Source of the DNA: Mytilus trossulus
Taxonomy: Eukaryota > Mollusca > Bivalvia > Mytilida > Mytilidae
Assembly (NCBI RefSeq): GCF_036588685.1
Contig: NC_086378.1
Coordinates: forward strand, 27,381,578 to 27,445,577
Length of the DNA: 64,000 bases
Direction of reading: 5' to 3'
This document shows positions 48,777 through 61,800 of this stretch, piece after piece. Made by a program: the position numbers and the translations under genes. The notes below the pieces were generated by a model. The model did not search any database, was not told the DNA's origin, and saw only the letters and a list, made by a program, of their open reading frames with translations. The number at the start of each line of letters is the position of its first letter. Positions within the stretch are counted from its first letter, which is position 1.

Positions 48777-49450
48777 CAGGTCAGGAATAACCACCAATTG
48801 GTGGATTATACCTCAATTGACGTATAATCCACCAATTGAGGTATAATGGTATAGACCAATTGGTGTATAATTGTTTGTTTTTCAAAACAAATTATTCTAC
48901 TAAAATGGAGCATTGTTTTCTTAAAACCATATTATGGTATGAAAACTTGTCAAACATTCCTAGTTTAGTATAGTGACATAACATATTGCATTTAATCAAA
49001 AATTGTATTTCCAGTTTCTTCTATTGTTATCTTGTCAATTCTTGATTGGCAAATTTACCTGTAATCACCTTTCAATGGACATCATTACTGTCTGCAGTCA
49101 TGTGATGATGAGTACAACTCAAACAGGTGAATGGAGCTCTTTGTTAATACTTGACTTTCATGATAAAGAGTCAATCATGGTCAATAGTACAAATGTTTCA
49201 ACAAAAGAATTGTTGTACTCATGCATTCTCAAGAGATGCAGCAGGCTTTGACTAAACTAAAACTTTTGGAGGACCCAATAAGGGTAATAAAATAGGTTGC
49301 AAGTTGCAAAATCATGCTCCTTTCTCACACTAGCATTTTATTACCAAAAAAATGCATTATACGTCAATTGGTCTATACCAATATACCTCAATTGGTGGAT
49401 TATACGTCAATTGAGGTATAATCCACCAATTGGTGGTTATTCCTGACCTG
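48777..49450. mobile_element. Foldback element with about 95-bp inverted ends
   Basis: CAGGTCAGGAATAACCACCA at the left is exactly complementary to the right end. The arms run about 95 bp with few mismatches and are built of internal palindromic words (CCACCAATTGGTGG, ACCTCAATTGACGTATAAT). A 5-bp duplication, TTCAT, flanks it (48772-48776 and 49451-49455). The interior (about 48880-49340) shows no convincing gene. Confidence 0.85.
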
Positions 49451-49942
49451 TTCATAAAACTACAGACTACAGTAACTAAAAATAATATTATTGGAAAGGC
49501 GTGCAGGACGTAGTTTGGTAAACAATCAAAGATATGGCATATATCTTTAAAATTAGTATGGAATATAGTATATAAAATAAAAAAAAGATTACTTGTTTAT
49601 AAATGTTGTGTGATGTCATGTGTAATAAATGCTTAAAACTTGCTGGCTGATTTTTCGAAATTCCCCAAAAAAGCTACAGGAAGCTGTCCAATGATGATAA
49701 AAATCGAACAAATTCAGGAGTAAGTCTGGTGTATTTTCCGGAAAGTTGCGGATGAGATTCATGATCATTCATTTTTTATTATACATTTTTCTGTTTCAGA
49801 AAGACGTATTTTTCCTGACGATATTACCAAAGAAGATCCATCTTTTCGAACTTGCCTTCTCTTTTAACAGAGTGATATGGTTAATGGTTATGGCAGATAT
49901 ATACAAATAAAAAAATACATCGAAATACTGATGTAGATTAAC

Positions 49943-49982
49943 TCTGAGACTACTATAACACATGTGTTATAGTAGTCTCAGA
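49943..49982. repeat. 40-bp perfect palindrome
   Basis: TCTGAGACTACTATAACACA is followed directly by its exact reverse complement, with no spacer. Confidence 0.95.
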
Positions 49983-50094
49983 TTAACTGCAGTGCTTTAA
50001 AAACCATCTTATTTGAATGTGCCAGTAAGATCAGTAAGTATATTTATATCATGGTATTGTATAACCAATTGATTGATTGAAAAAAAAAGTCAAA

Positions 50095-50660
50095 TTATTA
50101 TTTATGCCCTTCGTCTTGTGTAAGAACTTTTATGCAATAATCATAAATAGTTTCTGATATATACGGCGGGACATGTTTTACAAATAGAACAATACATGTA
50201 ACTCTTAAATAAAATTTTAAATCTTCACCAAAAATTATACAGTTTTTTAGATTAATAAAACTAAGGAGCGTGTACAGTTTTAAGCAATAGTCATTTATAG
50301 TTTTTAAGATATACGATATGAAAACCCCCCTCTTTTTTTTTTTTACAAAAAACTCAGAAATTCTTTTTAAGATACAGCGCGACATGTGAAAAATACACCC
50401 CCTAGCTCCTGTATTAGTTATTAAGTCCTGTAACTCAAAAAGTTTAAATCCCATTTTCACCAAAAAGTACAGAAACATGAGATCGTTTGACCATTACATG
50501 AAACAACTATGTTAAGTTTCATGAAATTTGGATAAGCGGTTCTCACGTTGCGTTGCGACATGTGGACACGTGCACCAGAGAGATAGACGGACAGACGGAC
50601 GCCGGACATTTGAATACCACAATACGTCCCCGTGAAATTTTTGACGACCGTATAAAAACT
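50095..50660. repeat. Dispersed repeat ending GACCGTATAAAAAC
   Basis: Internal blocks repeat (TATGCAATAATCATAAATAG and TAAGCAATAGTCATTTATAG; GGCGGGACATG and AGCGCGACATGTG). The right end has CGGACAGACGGACGCCGGAC and GACCGTATAAAAAC, like the ends of other elements here. The long minus-strand open frame is a by-product. Confidence 0.55.
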
Positions 50661-51217
50661 AATTATATTTTAATTTCCACCCAATGTATCATAGCAAAAA
50701 AGGGTTACATCGAAAAATAAACATATCCTTGTCTGATATTCCTCGGCAATTTTCGTTTTTGTTGTTAATTTTCAGCACACTCAGAGGCGGATTTAGGGGG
50801 GGGCAGTAGGGCTTGACCCCCCCTTTTGAGAAAAAAATTCCAAAGCTCCAATACATCGTTTGATGTATTGGAGTTTTTGATTTTGATTTTGCCATTTGAT
50901 TGGGGACTTTCCATTTTGAATTTCATCAGATTTTTGTGATTTTACTTTTTTCTAAACCAAAATGTATAAACGAATTCAAAATGCAATGTATCACAATTTA
51001 TAATTTAATTTTCCATGCATGTGTAAAAAATTCTTTCAGTTCTTTGGCGTGGGCGTGTTATCAGTAAATCTGGCACAAGACAAATGTTGCCATTATAGGT
51101 ATGATCTGCACATAATACGTGGTTTCTTAAATCCGCATCATAATCAAAATTTTTGAAAAATATGAAAGGGATTGTTTTATTTCCAAATGGACATTATATA
51201 TTTATGATTCACAGTAC

Positions 51218-51397
51218 TTAAATGTTGACTAAATGATCCAAAGAAGCAGAGCAGACACGTTCTGGGTTATTTTTATCAGGGTCTTTTGTAGTCAGGAAAT
51301 CTCCCAAAAAAGTTATAGCAGCAATCTCACTCCCTTTAAACCATCCCGCTACAAGTCTCTATTGCCTTTGAACTAATCTTTTGAAAGGGCTATCACC
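51218..51397 (-). pseudogene. Possible protein-coding relic, one internal stop
   Basis: On the minus strand, 60 codons ending in TAA at 51218 read with ordinary amino-acid composition: GDSPFKRLVQRQ, a TAG stop, then RLVAGWFKGSEIAAITFLGD and KDPDKNNPERVCSASLDHLV. I do not recognise the family. It may be a decayed exon, a transposon relic or chance. Confidence 0.3.
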
Positions 51398-52399
51398 TCT
51401 GAGTAATCATTTTCTCTTTTATGCTACCATCTTATTTTGTGTCATTTCCTTGGCGGCCTTCGGCTTCCACGCTTTTTAATAGCTGGTGGAAGTTAAATAT
51501 TTGATATATCAGTGCACAATCTGGAAAATTTTCCTCTTAGGATATGACATCTCGCTTCTGTTTTGTGCTGTTTGGTGCCAAACCGACCACAGAACATCCT
51601 TATATTTCATACAGATCTGGAACATCAGTTATTACAGTTGTAGCTAACCGAAAATCGATGCATTTGTCTCTTTTTTTCTTGTTTTTTGAAATATTACTGA
51701 AAGAATTCTTCAAATAGAAAGTGAACATTTGTATAAAAAGCACATACTAGTTTATAAATCGGCGATAAATGTTCACCAATTCGTCTTAAAATAATTAAAT
51801 CTCCAATTTTAACTCCATAGATTTTTTCTTAAAAACGCTTTTTTGGAGAGATTATAATATACATATGTACATGTACATTAAAAGTCGGTGTACGACTCTA
51901 GCAGATTTACAGCTGTTACAAAATTGTCTTTTGATGAAGACCATTTGTTGGTTTGGCATCAATTTTGAATGTTTGCTTAACGTTCATTTGTAAAAATTTA
52001 CCACAAATTGAAGACACAACTATTAGTTATTAAGTCAACGTTAAAGGGCATACAAAGTTTGTTCAACAAATATTACAATTCAAATAATGGGCAAACAGGA
52101 ATTTTGTAGCCCACATTTATGAAAAGTTCTTGCACATTACAATTCATCCAGGGTGTTGCTAAACGACAGACTCAGACCGTCACCAAGACAAAGCAGCTGA
52201 CTAAGTATAAAGTCTTTCTGTTCGGTAGTAGTTGGGAATTTGTTAAGTTCAAGTTAGCATATTCAGAAATTAAAAGATTCCACAAGCAGGAAATAAATGT
52301 CCGACAAATCTAAACAAGAGTGCACACGCTGAAATGTCTCGCCTTCTTTTCGAACTATTGATTTTATGTAGATAGTCCTAAATATACATCTTTACTACA

Positions 52400-53790
52400 A
52401 CTATCACATTAACTTAAAATGATCCATGAAAATGAGGTAAAGGTCAGATGAACCATACCAGGCAGGCATGCACACCTTACAATCAATGTATGCATAGATA
52501 TAGTTTACTTATTGCTTATAGTATCTAAGAAACAAACTTAACCATGAAAACTTTATATTGACCAATTAACCACAAAAATTAGGGTCAAGGTCAGATGATA
52601 CCTATCAGACAGACATATACAGCTTACAACCATTCCTTGCAACAGGTATAGTTTACATATTGTTATAGTTGAAAAAAAAACCTGTCTGATGGACAGGAGG
52701 ACTTTGCAAGGTACGCACATACGAAATATAGTGACTCTATTACTCATAACAAAAGAGAAATTAACTACATAAATATTTTTTTTCAACTTGCCACTGAACC
52801 ATGAAAATTCGGTTAATTCGCAAGCTCAATAAAAAGTATAACAAGTAACAAATAATATATGCCAAGCTGCTGACCAAATTAATAAACTGCTTTGCCGAGC
52901 ACAGCTGGGTACAACCGCAGATGTCCAACCATGAACATTGTAGCCAAAATGGACACTTGATTGGTGCTTGAAACAGGTCTGAATTTGGATTGTAATTAAA
53001 AATATTTGACACATAATGGGTTTCTGACACAGAATAACTGTAGTCAACGAACTTGTTAATAATTAATTGGTTACATCATTTGAATTTATATTCATTTGTT
53101 TTGCCATTGTGCAATACACCATTCTGTTGCGAATTGACCACCCCACCCTTTTTTTGGCCAAAAATTTTGAATAAATTTTCTTTTCAATTTTTGAAATCTT
53201 AAGATAAAATTGTCCTCCTCCCCACATCCCTTTGGTACCCCCCTCCCCTTTTCCATTTTCCAAAAAAACACCTTTCTTTCCCTCAAGATATGGTCAAATC
53301 TCAATTCAAGTTTTCAAACTTAATTACCCATTCAATAATTTAAAAGCAGTGTAAGGGAGGTAATCCAAACTTAACATTTTACTTATCAGTAATTGTCCAT
53401 TAACCAGGACACCCTTGTTTCCCTTTTTTGCCTGTAATTCCTAGACCATTTGAACCATTACCCCATAAGCCAATCCTAATCATCCTTTCCAGTATAGAAC
53501 CTTGTGGTATAATTACAGAGAGATTCATACACTGTTCTACAAGATATTGTCTGGAAACTTGAAAAAATGCGTGTTATGGGCCACTTGTTGGCTCCTTATT
53601 CCTAAACCATTGGGACCATCATCCCCTAAATCAATCCTAAGCTTTCTTTTATGGTATTGAACCTTATAAAAAAATTCCATATAGATCCATTCACTAAAAC
53701 TAAAGTTATTGTCCGGAAACTAAGGTGTCTTGAACAAACACAACTTGATATCAATATACGACTGCCAATTTATTAGTGGTCTTGTAAAAA
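52400..53790. repeat. Cluster of diverged dispersed repeats
   Basis: 52400-52660 has GAGGTAAAGGTCAGATGAAC and GGTCAAGGTCAGATGA blocks with AGGCAGGCATG and CACCTTACAATCA. 52900-53790 is a diverged relative of 34261-36061 (TGAATTTGGATTGTAATTAA, GGTTTCTGACACAGAATAAC, CAATATACGACTGCC). No coding sequence. Confidence 0.5.
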
Positions 53791-53799
53791 AGACATTCA

Positions 53800-55721
53800 A
53801 TAAATATTACCTGAGAAAATGTGTGATGGAATTATTTGTTGAAGGAACACACATGGACAATGCAATAAATCTCCAACTTTCAGATTGTTTTAAACAATAA
53901 GTTTCTGGTAACTATGATCTTGACCTGCAAGTATCTTCATAGTGACCTAATGACATAGTTTTTTCTCTTCATTTTATAAAAAGGTTTTATCATGTTATAT
54001 GTTACCACAAATCCAAGTAAGGTTACAGTCCCATATGTAGTACATGTATTTTATTTCACATACTCAAACTATTGTACTCAGTCTACAAATTTGGTCTATT
54101 TTTAGTAACTGATCTAGACAATATAGTTAACTCACAATTAATTAAGATCTTTGGTTCTGTAATGTAACCCTATATCCAAGTAAGATTTCAATCCAAAATG
54201 TAGTATTTAATTGAACGTCTGGAAATCATTCTTTTGACTATTTTTTTTTAGTAAATATGACCTTACTCTTTGATATAACAGAAACTGTATATCTTTTAAT
54301 GTGACCTTATATCCAAGTATCATAATCCCACATATAAAATTTGATTTAGCATCCCAAAATTATTTATTTTTATAATAAATCAATAATCAAAATACTTTTT
54401 ATAATTTAGTTTTGCATTAACGAACAAAATAAGAAATCAGTAAAAAGGTCAAAATAGCTGCTGTGACAACCTTGGAACTTGGCAGACTGGCAGTAGTGAT
54501 TATAATATATGTATTATAAGAAGATGTGGTATGAGTGCCAATGAAACTATAATTTGGTTTGAAACCTTCTTTGATCTCAAAAAATGTACTGTTTACAATG
54601 AATTAGATGATTTACACTTTACATAATGTTTAAATTTCATTTACTGGTATATCTTGAGGGGAAACTTTGCCAGGACGCTCTGGAATTTTTTTTATCTCAT
54701 GTTTTAAAATTTTATTTTTGGTTAATCTGCAGCATGTGTATTGACAAAAAATCTGTTAATTTTAATATCCTCTGTAACAGTAGCTAATGCTTATTTCTTA
54801 TACTTAAAAACAAGTTGTTTGATTTAGGCATGTTATCAGAACCAAATTCCCTGCAAAATATTTCAAAAACCAAATCTGAAATAATGTTTACATAATTATA
54901 GGGAACATAATTTTATATGAAAAAGTGATTTGAAAATATGTTTTCACCAACCACAATTATTTTTGGCAAAATTATGAAGAAAGACAAGATGTTTTCAACT
55001 ACTTTATGGCAGGAAGAACAAATATAACACAAAGTTTTATTCTGCACACAAATAACAACCAGACAAATATTTTATTATTCGAACAACATTGTTATCAATA
55101 CATTTATCAGTCTCTCTACTATCAATAACATACATACACATGATACACCATACAATAGATACATCCAATTCAGTACAATAAGAACAACTTCAATTTACAT
55201 AAAATCTACTCAGATTTTTACACACTGATATAATTTATTCACGCATTTTGGAAAATTTACATCAAACAAATTTGCTCTATCAGATTCAGTCATCAAATCA
55301 ATAATTTAGTGTAATAAACACAGAACATGGCATTTGTTTTTTCAATGTACTATTTCCTCAAATAAGACATATAACCCTATAAAAACTATGAGTTTTAAAA
55401 TTCATTGGCAGATCCAGGGGGTGGTGGTTCCAGGGGTTGGGACCCCCCCTTTTTTTGGCAGATCAATGCATTTGAATGGGGACATATAGTTGGACCCCCC
55501 CCCCCCCCCCCTTTTTTTTAAATGGCTGGATCCGCCCCTGAAATTGGTAGCAAATAGGATACAAACCAGGCTATACATTCAAAAACCTTATTGTAATACA
55601 TAAACTGTTTTTGATCAACATAGATTTGGAGATCAATTATTGCTGGATTGGATAATGACAATAAAAATAAGACCATAAAAATAAGCATAAATATAAATAA
55701 AATTCTACAGTTTGGCTGTGG
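53800..55721. other. Intergenic stretch and presumed EI24 3' UTR
   Basis: Downstream of the EI24 stop. It holds a short MITE (55403-55540), several AATAAA-like words on the minus strand, and ATATCCAAGTAAG-type repeats near 54010, 54170 and 54310. No further exon was recognised. Confidence 0.4.
55403..55540. mobile_element. Short MITE with palindromic GGATCC ends
   Basis: Left TTGGCAGATCCAGGGGG mirrors right CTGGATCCGCCCCTG. It includes CAATGCATTTGAATGGGGAC and two C-runs. The closest copy is 59223-59371. Confidence 0.75.
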
Positions 55722-55896
55722 TTATCTGTGACTCTCTTGTAGTCTGATGTGTCTCCTTGGAGATGACCTTGAGTCACTTGATTGTTGTGATGTTGACTCT
55801 TTTGGCTTACTGGCAGTGCCTGGCTTTTTGAACAAGGAACTGTATAGACTATTGGATATACAAACTACTGGTGAAAACAGCTTCAATGGGAAATTA
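55722..55896 (-). CDS. EI24: EI24 last exon
   Basis: Acceptor TTTTTCAG, then NFPLKLFSPVVCISNSLYSS, a Lys/Ser/Arg-rich cytosolic tail, and TAA at 55724-55722. Confidence 0.92.
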
Positions 55897-58800
55897 CTGA
55901 AAAAGAAACCAATGATTTTATAGCATTTGCACTTATCTGATTATAAATATCTTCTTTTTTTTAATTTCCATTGAAATTTAAGCTAAAAACAAGATGAAAA
56001 CATAATTTTTCAATCATTCAAGAACCATAACGCCTGAACATTGAAAGTGAAAATCATTTTAAAATATTCCAATTGACATCCATTTTGTCATCAGTAACAA
56101 CATATCAAAAATTGAGAAGGTTTGGTTGAAGAAGGGTTCATGAGTAAATGCAGGGACATTATTTGACACCCAACATGGCCACTGGCCTTACATCCCCAAA
56201 ACAAAAACCTATTTTTCCTTAGGAAATTCATTTAATTAAGGTGAACTGAAAGACTTCAAAAGACCAAATAACTATTTTCTGAAGAGGTACTTTCATGTTA
56301 TTTGTGTGATCAATCTTATAAAACATGAACATAACATTACTTACAAATTCTGTTGTGGTTCCTCTGCTTCATTGGCACTTACAATAAACAAGGGAAACAG
56401 GATAGAGAAAAGACATCCACTGAAATATAAAATAAAAAGATGGATTGATTGTTGTTTGCTTTACACATAAAATTAAATGTTTCTTGGTGACCAATGAGAC
56501 AACTATCTACAAGAGACCAAATGAATAAGGAGTTAGCAGCTATAGGAAACTGCACAGTCTTCAAAAATGAGCTAACTAAACCCATACAGCAGCTCATATA
56601 ATACTAATTTAAAATATCAAATAGCATAGAAGATTGGAAGAATAAACAATTAAATTGAGCATTTTATGCATTCTATCAATTAACTTCATGATGTCATGGT
56701 ATGTTACTCTCCTCTAGTGGGGGAGGTTGTGGTTTCAATCTCTGACCAGGTAAAACCAAAAACTTTAATGAAACAGATCATAGGAAGAACAAACAGCAGT
56801 ATCAAACATCGATTTTGTTTGTAATGAACATATTATCATGTGTTCTAACATTGAACATACCTGATAACAACAGAAGAGTGGAATGAGGTTGCTAAAGCTA
56901 GAGGTAAACCAAATCCACAAAAATAGGGCCATCTATTTTCTATATACTGTAATCTTTTATGCACTTCCCAACCTAAAATAATCAATAAAATTAATACTAA
57001 TAAAGTCAAAATGAAATAACATAGTATCTCACATAGTAAAAATATCTAAATTTACTGTCAGTTAGTACATTTTGTGTAATAACAGTAGTCTTTACACCTC
57101 TGTTTTGATGCAATACAAATTTCTTAAATACTTATTCTGAACAATTTTACTTCTCTTCTCCTGGTTTTTGAATGGTAAAAACTGACATGTTTAAAAACAT
57201 TTTCTTTTTTTTTTTGATTGACAAAAAATATTTATAGATAGACAATTGATTATGATATGCAGAATTTGTATTATAAAGGAATTGGATTTTTTTCTTCTGC
57301 ACAAAAGTTTTACACTTTTAGTAAGTTACAGAAGCAAGATACAACTTAAACAGTTATTATGTACATTAATATTAAAAAAAACACCATTATTTCATTTTGA
57401 CAAACAACATTAAGGTAATATTTATTGTTTTTGGTTTGTTTCTTTTTCTTTAAAGATTTAATAATAGTTTTAAGTATATGATGGTGTTCATATTTCAATT
57501 CTTCTTGGTTTTTCTTTTTACAAATTACCGAAACATTTGAAAATAAATCGAATATTCATTGTAGCTTGTTACTGCCTTAAAATAAGACAAATGTTACTAA
57601 AAATATACCTTGTTTACTTTCAAAAGGAACAAAAATTATATATAAAAGCCATCTACAATAAGGAGATAACTGGATTTTATTTTAAGCTCTGACGGCATCA
57701 ATTTGTGATTTGATGGTCACAAATTAACAGTAAGTTTACTAGAGAGTCTCTAGAAGAGACACATGAATTATCAAAGCCAGTAAACGGGTATTGGCGACCA
57801 TCAGATCTGCAATTGATGCTGTCAAAGCTTAAAATATCATACAGGGATCTCGTTTTTAATGAAAACAATCATACATTTAAAATTTGTCAAATGTTGTCTT
57901 TGCTTGTGCAAATATTTTCATAGCAACAATTGTAAATTAATGCCAAGAAAATAGGTGAAATTATCCAATCAAAATGAATGTTACAAACAATGTTGCATAA
58001 GAAGATGTAAATTCATGTAATAAATATTCGGTTTTCCATTTGAATCAGTATTTGTTTAATTTTACATTTGTAAAAAAACTTACCCATATTGAACCATTTA
58101 TATTCAAAACTGTACAGTGAATGTAACAAGCACATGTGTATTAAACCAACAACTGTCCCAACCATAGGAATAGGTAAAAAACTGGCAGCTGTACTCTGGA
58201 AATAAACAAAATGGTTATGTGGTTGCTTAATCTCCTATGCAGCTATACATTTGTATATTTAAAATGAAAAATTAAATTGTGTGTATATTGTAGTACATTT
58301 AGGCAAAATATTGTCAAAGTCCTATAACTCTCATTACTATGATCAAGTCAAAATGATGGTGGTCAACTACACATGATGTCTTGCTTGCTATTTTATGGAT
58401 TTGAAGCGTAGTGCTCAAGTTTGTCTTTACCATCTCTGTGTTGTATTATCCTACAAATTTTTGAGATTCTACAAATTTGACTCTTTTGGAGTTAACTTAC
58501 TTATTTGTATTAATTCTTGAGCCTGGGTGGCCAAGTGGTTTAAGTAGTTTCTATAACTGTATCACTAGCCAGTCATCACTGAGGTTGTGAGTTTGAAGCC
58601 CGCTCGTGCGGGTGCACTCAACTCAAATCTTATTTTACTAGGTTTGTCAGTTTTCCTATCAAAGGTCAGTGGTTTTCTTTAGGCACTACATCTTCCTCCA
58701 TCCATAGAAAATGGCCTCCAAGAAATAGCCCATAAATGGTGCTTAAAAGTGGTATTAAAACACCACCAAACAATCAATCTGTATTACTTTTTTACTCTTC

Positions 58801-61800
58801 CGTACCTCAATCATCTTGATTGCTTGTGATTTCGCTTACATGTGGTGACAATACTTTGTTCAGACTTTAAAACTGGATTGAAATGATTGAGTAGAACACA
58901 CATTATGCCTACCTGTATAAGGAAGAGTGCCTGTATCAGTAGACTGAAAGACATGTCTGCTATAAGTGTACTTATATATAACAACTGGGGTTTTCCCCTG
59001 GATTTAACATATGCTGCATCAGCAATGTCCTAAAATGAAAAAAGCAATAGTATGGCTTATAAGCATAAGCTAATGGAAAATCATCAATTCTCTTTTTACT
59101 CAACAGAAAATCCAAATTTATTCAAGTAGAGTGATTTGAAAATTTATAAGAAAAAAAAGATAAAAAGTAAAATTTAAGAACATAGCAATAATAACTGATT
59201 TATTATTGTATCATCTGATAGACAGTGGCAGATCCAGGGGGATGGTTCCGGGGGTTGGACCCCCCTTTTTTGGACGATCAATGCATTTGAATGGGGACAT
59301 ATAGTTGAACCCTCCCCCCTTTTTGTCCTGGGTTGGGAACCCCCTTTTTAAAATGGTTGGATCTGTCCCTGGATAGACCTGTTATATAGGTACATGTACA
59401 TTGTACAATTTAATCAGTTAAGCAAAAATAAATGAAACTTATGATTGAGGGATTTTTTTTTTAACAAAACCACTTATAAACAGATTACCTGAAACCAAAA
59501 GCAGTTGACTATTTTGCTAAGTACAAACAAAGGTAAAATCCAGAGAGCACTAAATGTCCATGACAATACAGGTCCCATATACGACCATACACTAACTTCT
59601 GTACCAGAGCTACCTGTCAATTATAAAAATTATATTATGATTATTCAGTTTGAATCTGTCTACTCAACAGTCACTGCAGAAGTTAGGGTGAGTGAGAGTA
59701 TGATTCTTTCAAAATTGTTTTCACATGTTAAATGTCAAAATTCAAAGAACATGGGCAGGGGAGTCTGAATTTATTCATTCATATGCATTACTGTCTGCAT
59801 GTTTTTAAATATTAAACTTGTGCTATAAAAAAATATAGTTAATACATGTTATAGTGGACTTAGTACTTACATGTACCACAAATCATGAAGTTCTAAGAAA
59901 AGCAGAAGATTCAATTTGAAAACTACTTCTCATACAATAGTATGAAACAAGAGGCTGTCACAATGACAGCAAACCGGATTTATTAGCATTATTTGTGTCC
60001 TGGCAATATCACAAGAACCATTACTGATGATTGGTGAAAGTGAAAATCGTCAATATCAAATTTGACCTCTATTTTGTCATCAGTATCAACATATTAAAAT
60101 TTGAAAAGCTTAGATTGAATGGTTTGTGAGTAAATGCTACAACGTGAATGGAAACACCATTTTACGATCTTTCAAGAACCATAACTCCTGAACGGTAAAA
60201 GTCAAAATCGTCATTATTGAACTTGACCTCTATTTTGTCATCAGTAACAACATATTAAAATTTGAAAAGCTTTGGTTGAATGGTTCATGAGTAAATGCAC
60301 GGACACTACTGGAAACACCATTTTACGATCTTTCAAGACCCATAACTTCTGAACGGTAAAAGTCAAAATTGTCATTATTGAACTCGACCTCTATTTTGTC
60401 ATCAGTAACAATATATCAAAATTTGAAAAGCTTTGGTTGAATGGTTCATGAGAAAATGCACGGACACCACTGGAAACACCATTTTTCAATCTTTGAAGAA
60501 CCATAACTCCTGAACGGTAAAAGTCAAAATCGTCATTATTGAACTTGACCTTCATTTAGTCACCAGTAACAACATATTAAAATTTGGGACGCTTTAGTAG
60601 AACTGTTCATGCGTAAATGCACGAACACTACTGGAAACACCATTTTATGATCTTTAAGAACCATAACTTCTGAACGGTAAAAGTCAAAATTGTCATTATT
60701 GAACTAGACCTCTATTTTGTTATCAGTAACAATATATCAAAATTTGAAAAGCTTTGGTTGAATGGTTCATGAGAAAATGCACGGACACCACTGGAAACAC
60801 CATTTTTCAATCTTTGAAGAACCATAACTCCTGAACGGTAAAAGTCAAAATCGTCATTATTGAACTTGACCTTCATTTAGTCACCAGTAACAACATATTA
60901 AAATTTGGGACGCTTTAGTAGAACTGTTCATGCGTAAATGCACGGACACAACTGGAAACGCCATTTTTCAATCTTTCAAGAACCATAACTCCTGAACAGT
61001 AAAAGTCAAAATCGCCATTATTGAACTTGACCTTCATTTAGTTGTCAGTAACAACATATTAAAATTTTAAAAGCTTTGGTTGAACGGTTCTTGAGTTAAT
61101 GCACGGACAACATTTGATTGCCACCCGCCCGCCCACCGAGCATCCCCAAATCAATAACTGACATTTTTGTCACAAAAATCCGGTTAAAAATGTATGAGTT
61201 CTTATATATAAATAACATGGTCTTAATTAAGATTAGAAGTTCAGATGGAAAGAGCCTTCCTTAAACTCAGAGTCAAAGAAAGGATATTGAATAGGTGAAG
61301 ACTAAATATCTTAGTAGATTTATACCATGATATTATTCAATATAGATTCCTTTTTCTGGTAATAATCATCAGGGGGAGATAATCAATAAAAAAACGGAGA
61401 TTACTGATCATACTGTACTTAAATAAGAAATATTAAGTGATACACACTAACTTTTAAAAGAGACTCATGATTATGAATTACATCAATGGTGAACAAATGA
61501 TGCATGCTAACTTTAAAGGGAGATTACTGAGCATGACTTACATCAATTGGGTATAAGTGAAGTATGCTAACTTTAAAGGGAGATTACTGAGCATGACTTA
61601 CTTCAATAGGGAATAAGTGAAGCATGCTAACTTTACAGGGAAGTAACTGTTGGAAATGATTAACTTCATACTAACTAAATATAAGTTCAAAGGGAAATTT
61701 TTATACTAACTAAATATAAGTTCAAAGGGAAATATCTGATCATGGTCATGATTATCTTCATACTCACAAAATATAAGTTCAAAAGGAAAACTGTTGGTAA

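Noticed and set aside
49003-49251. 82-codon plus-strand open frame in the foldback core
   Set aside because: There is no family resemblance and no transposase motif, and length is within chance for this AT content.
50098-50478. 126-codon minus-strand open frame
   Set aside because: It runs through internally repeated non-coding repeat DNA and a poly(T) stretch. The repeated blocks, not selection, keep it open.
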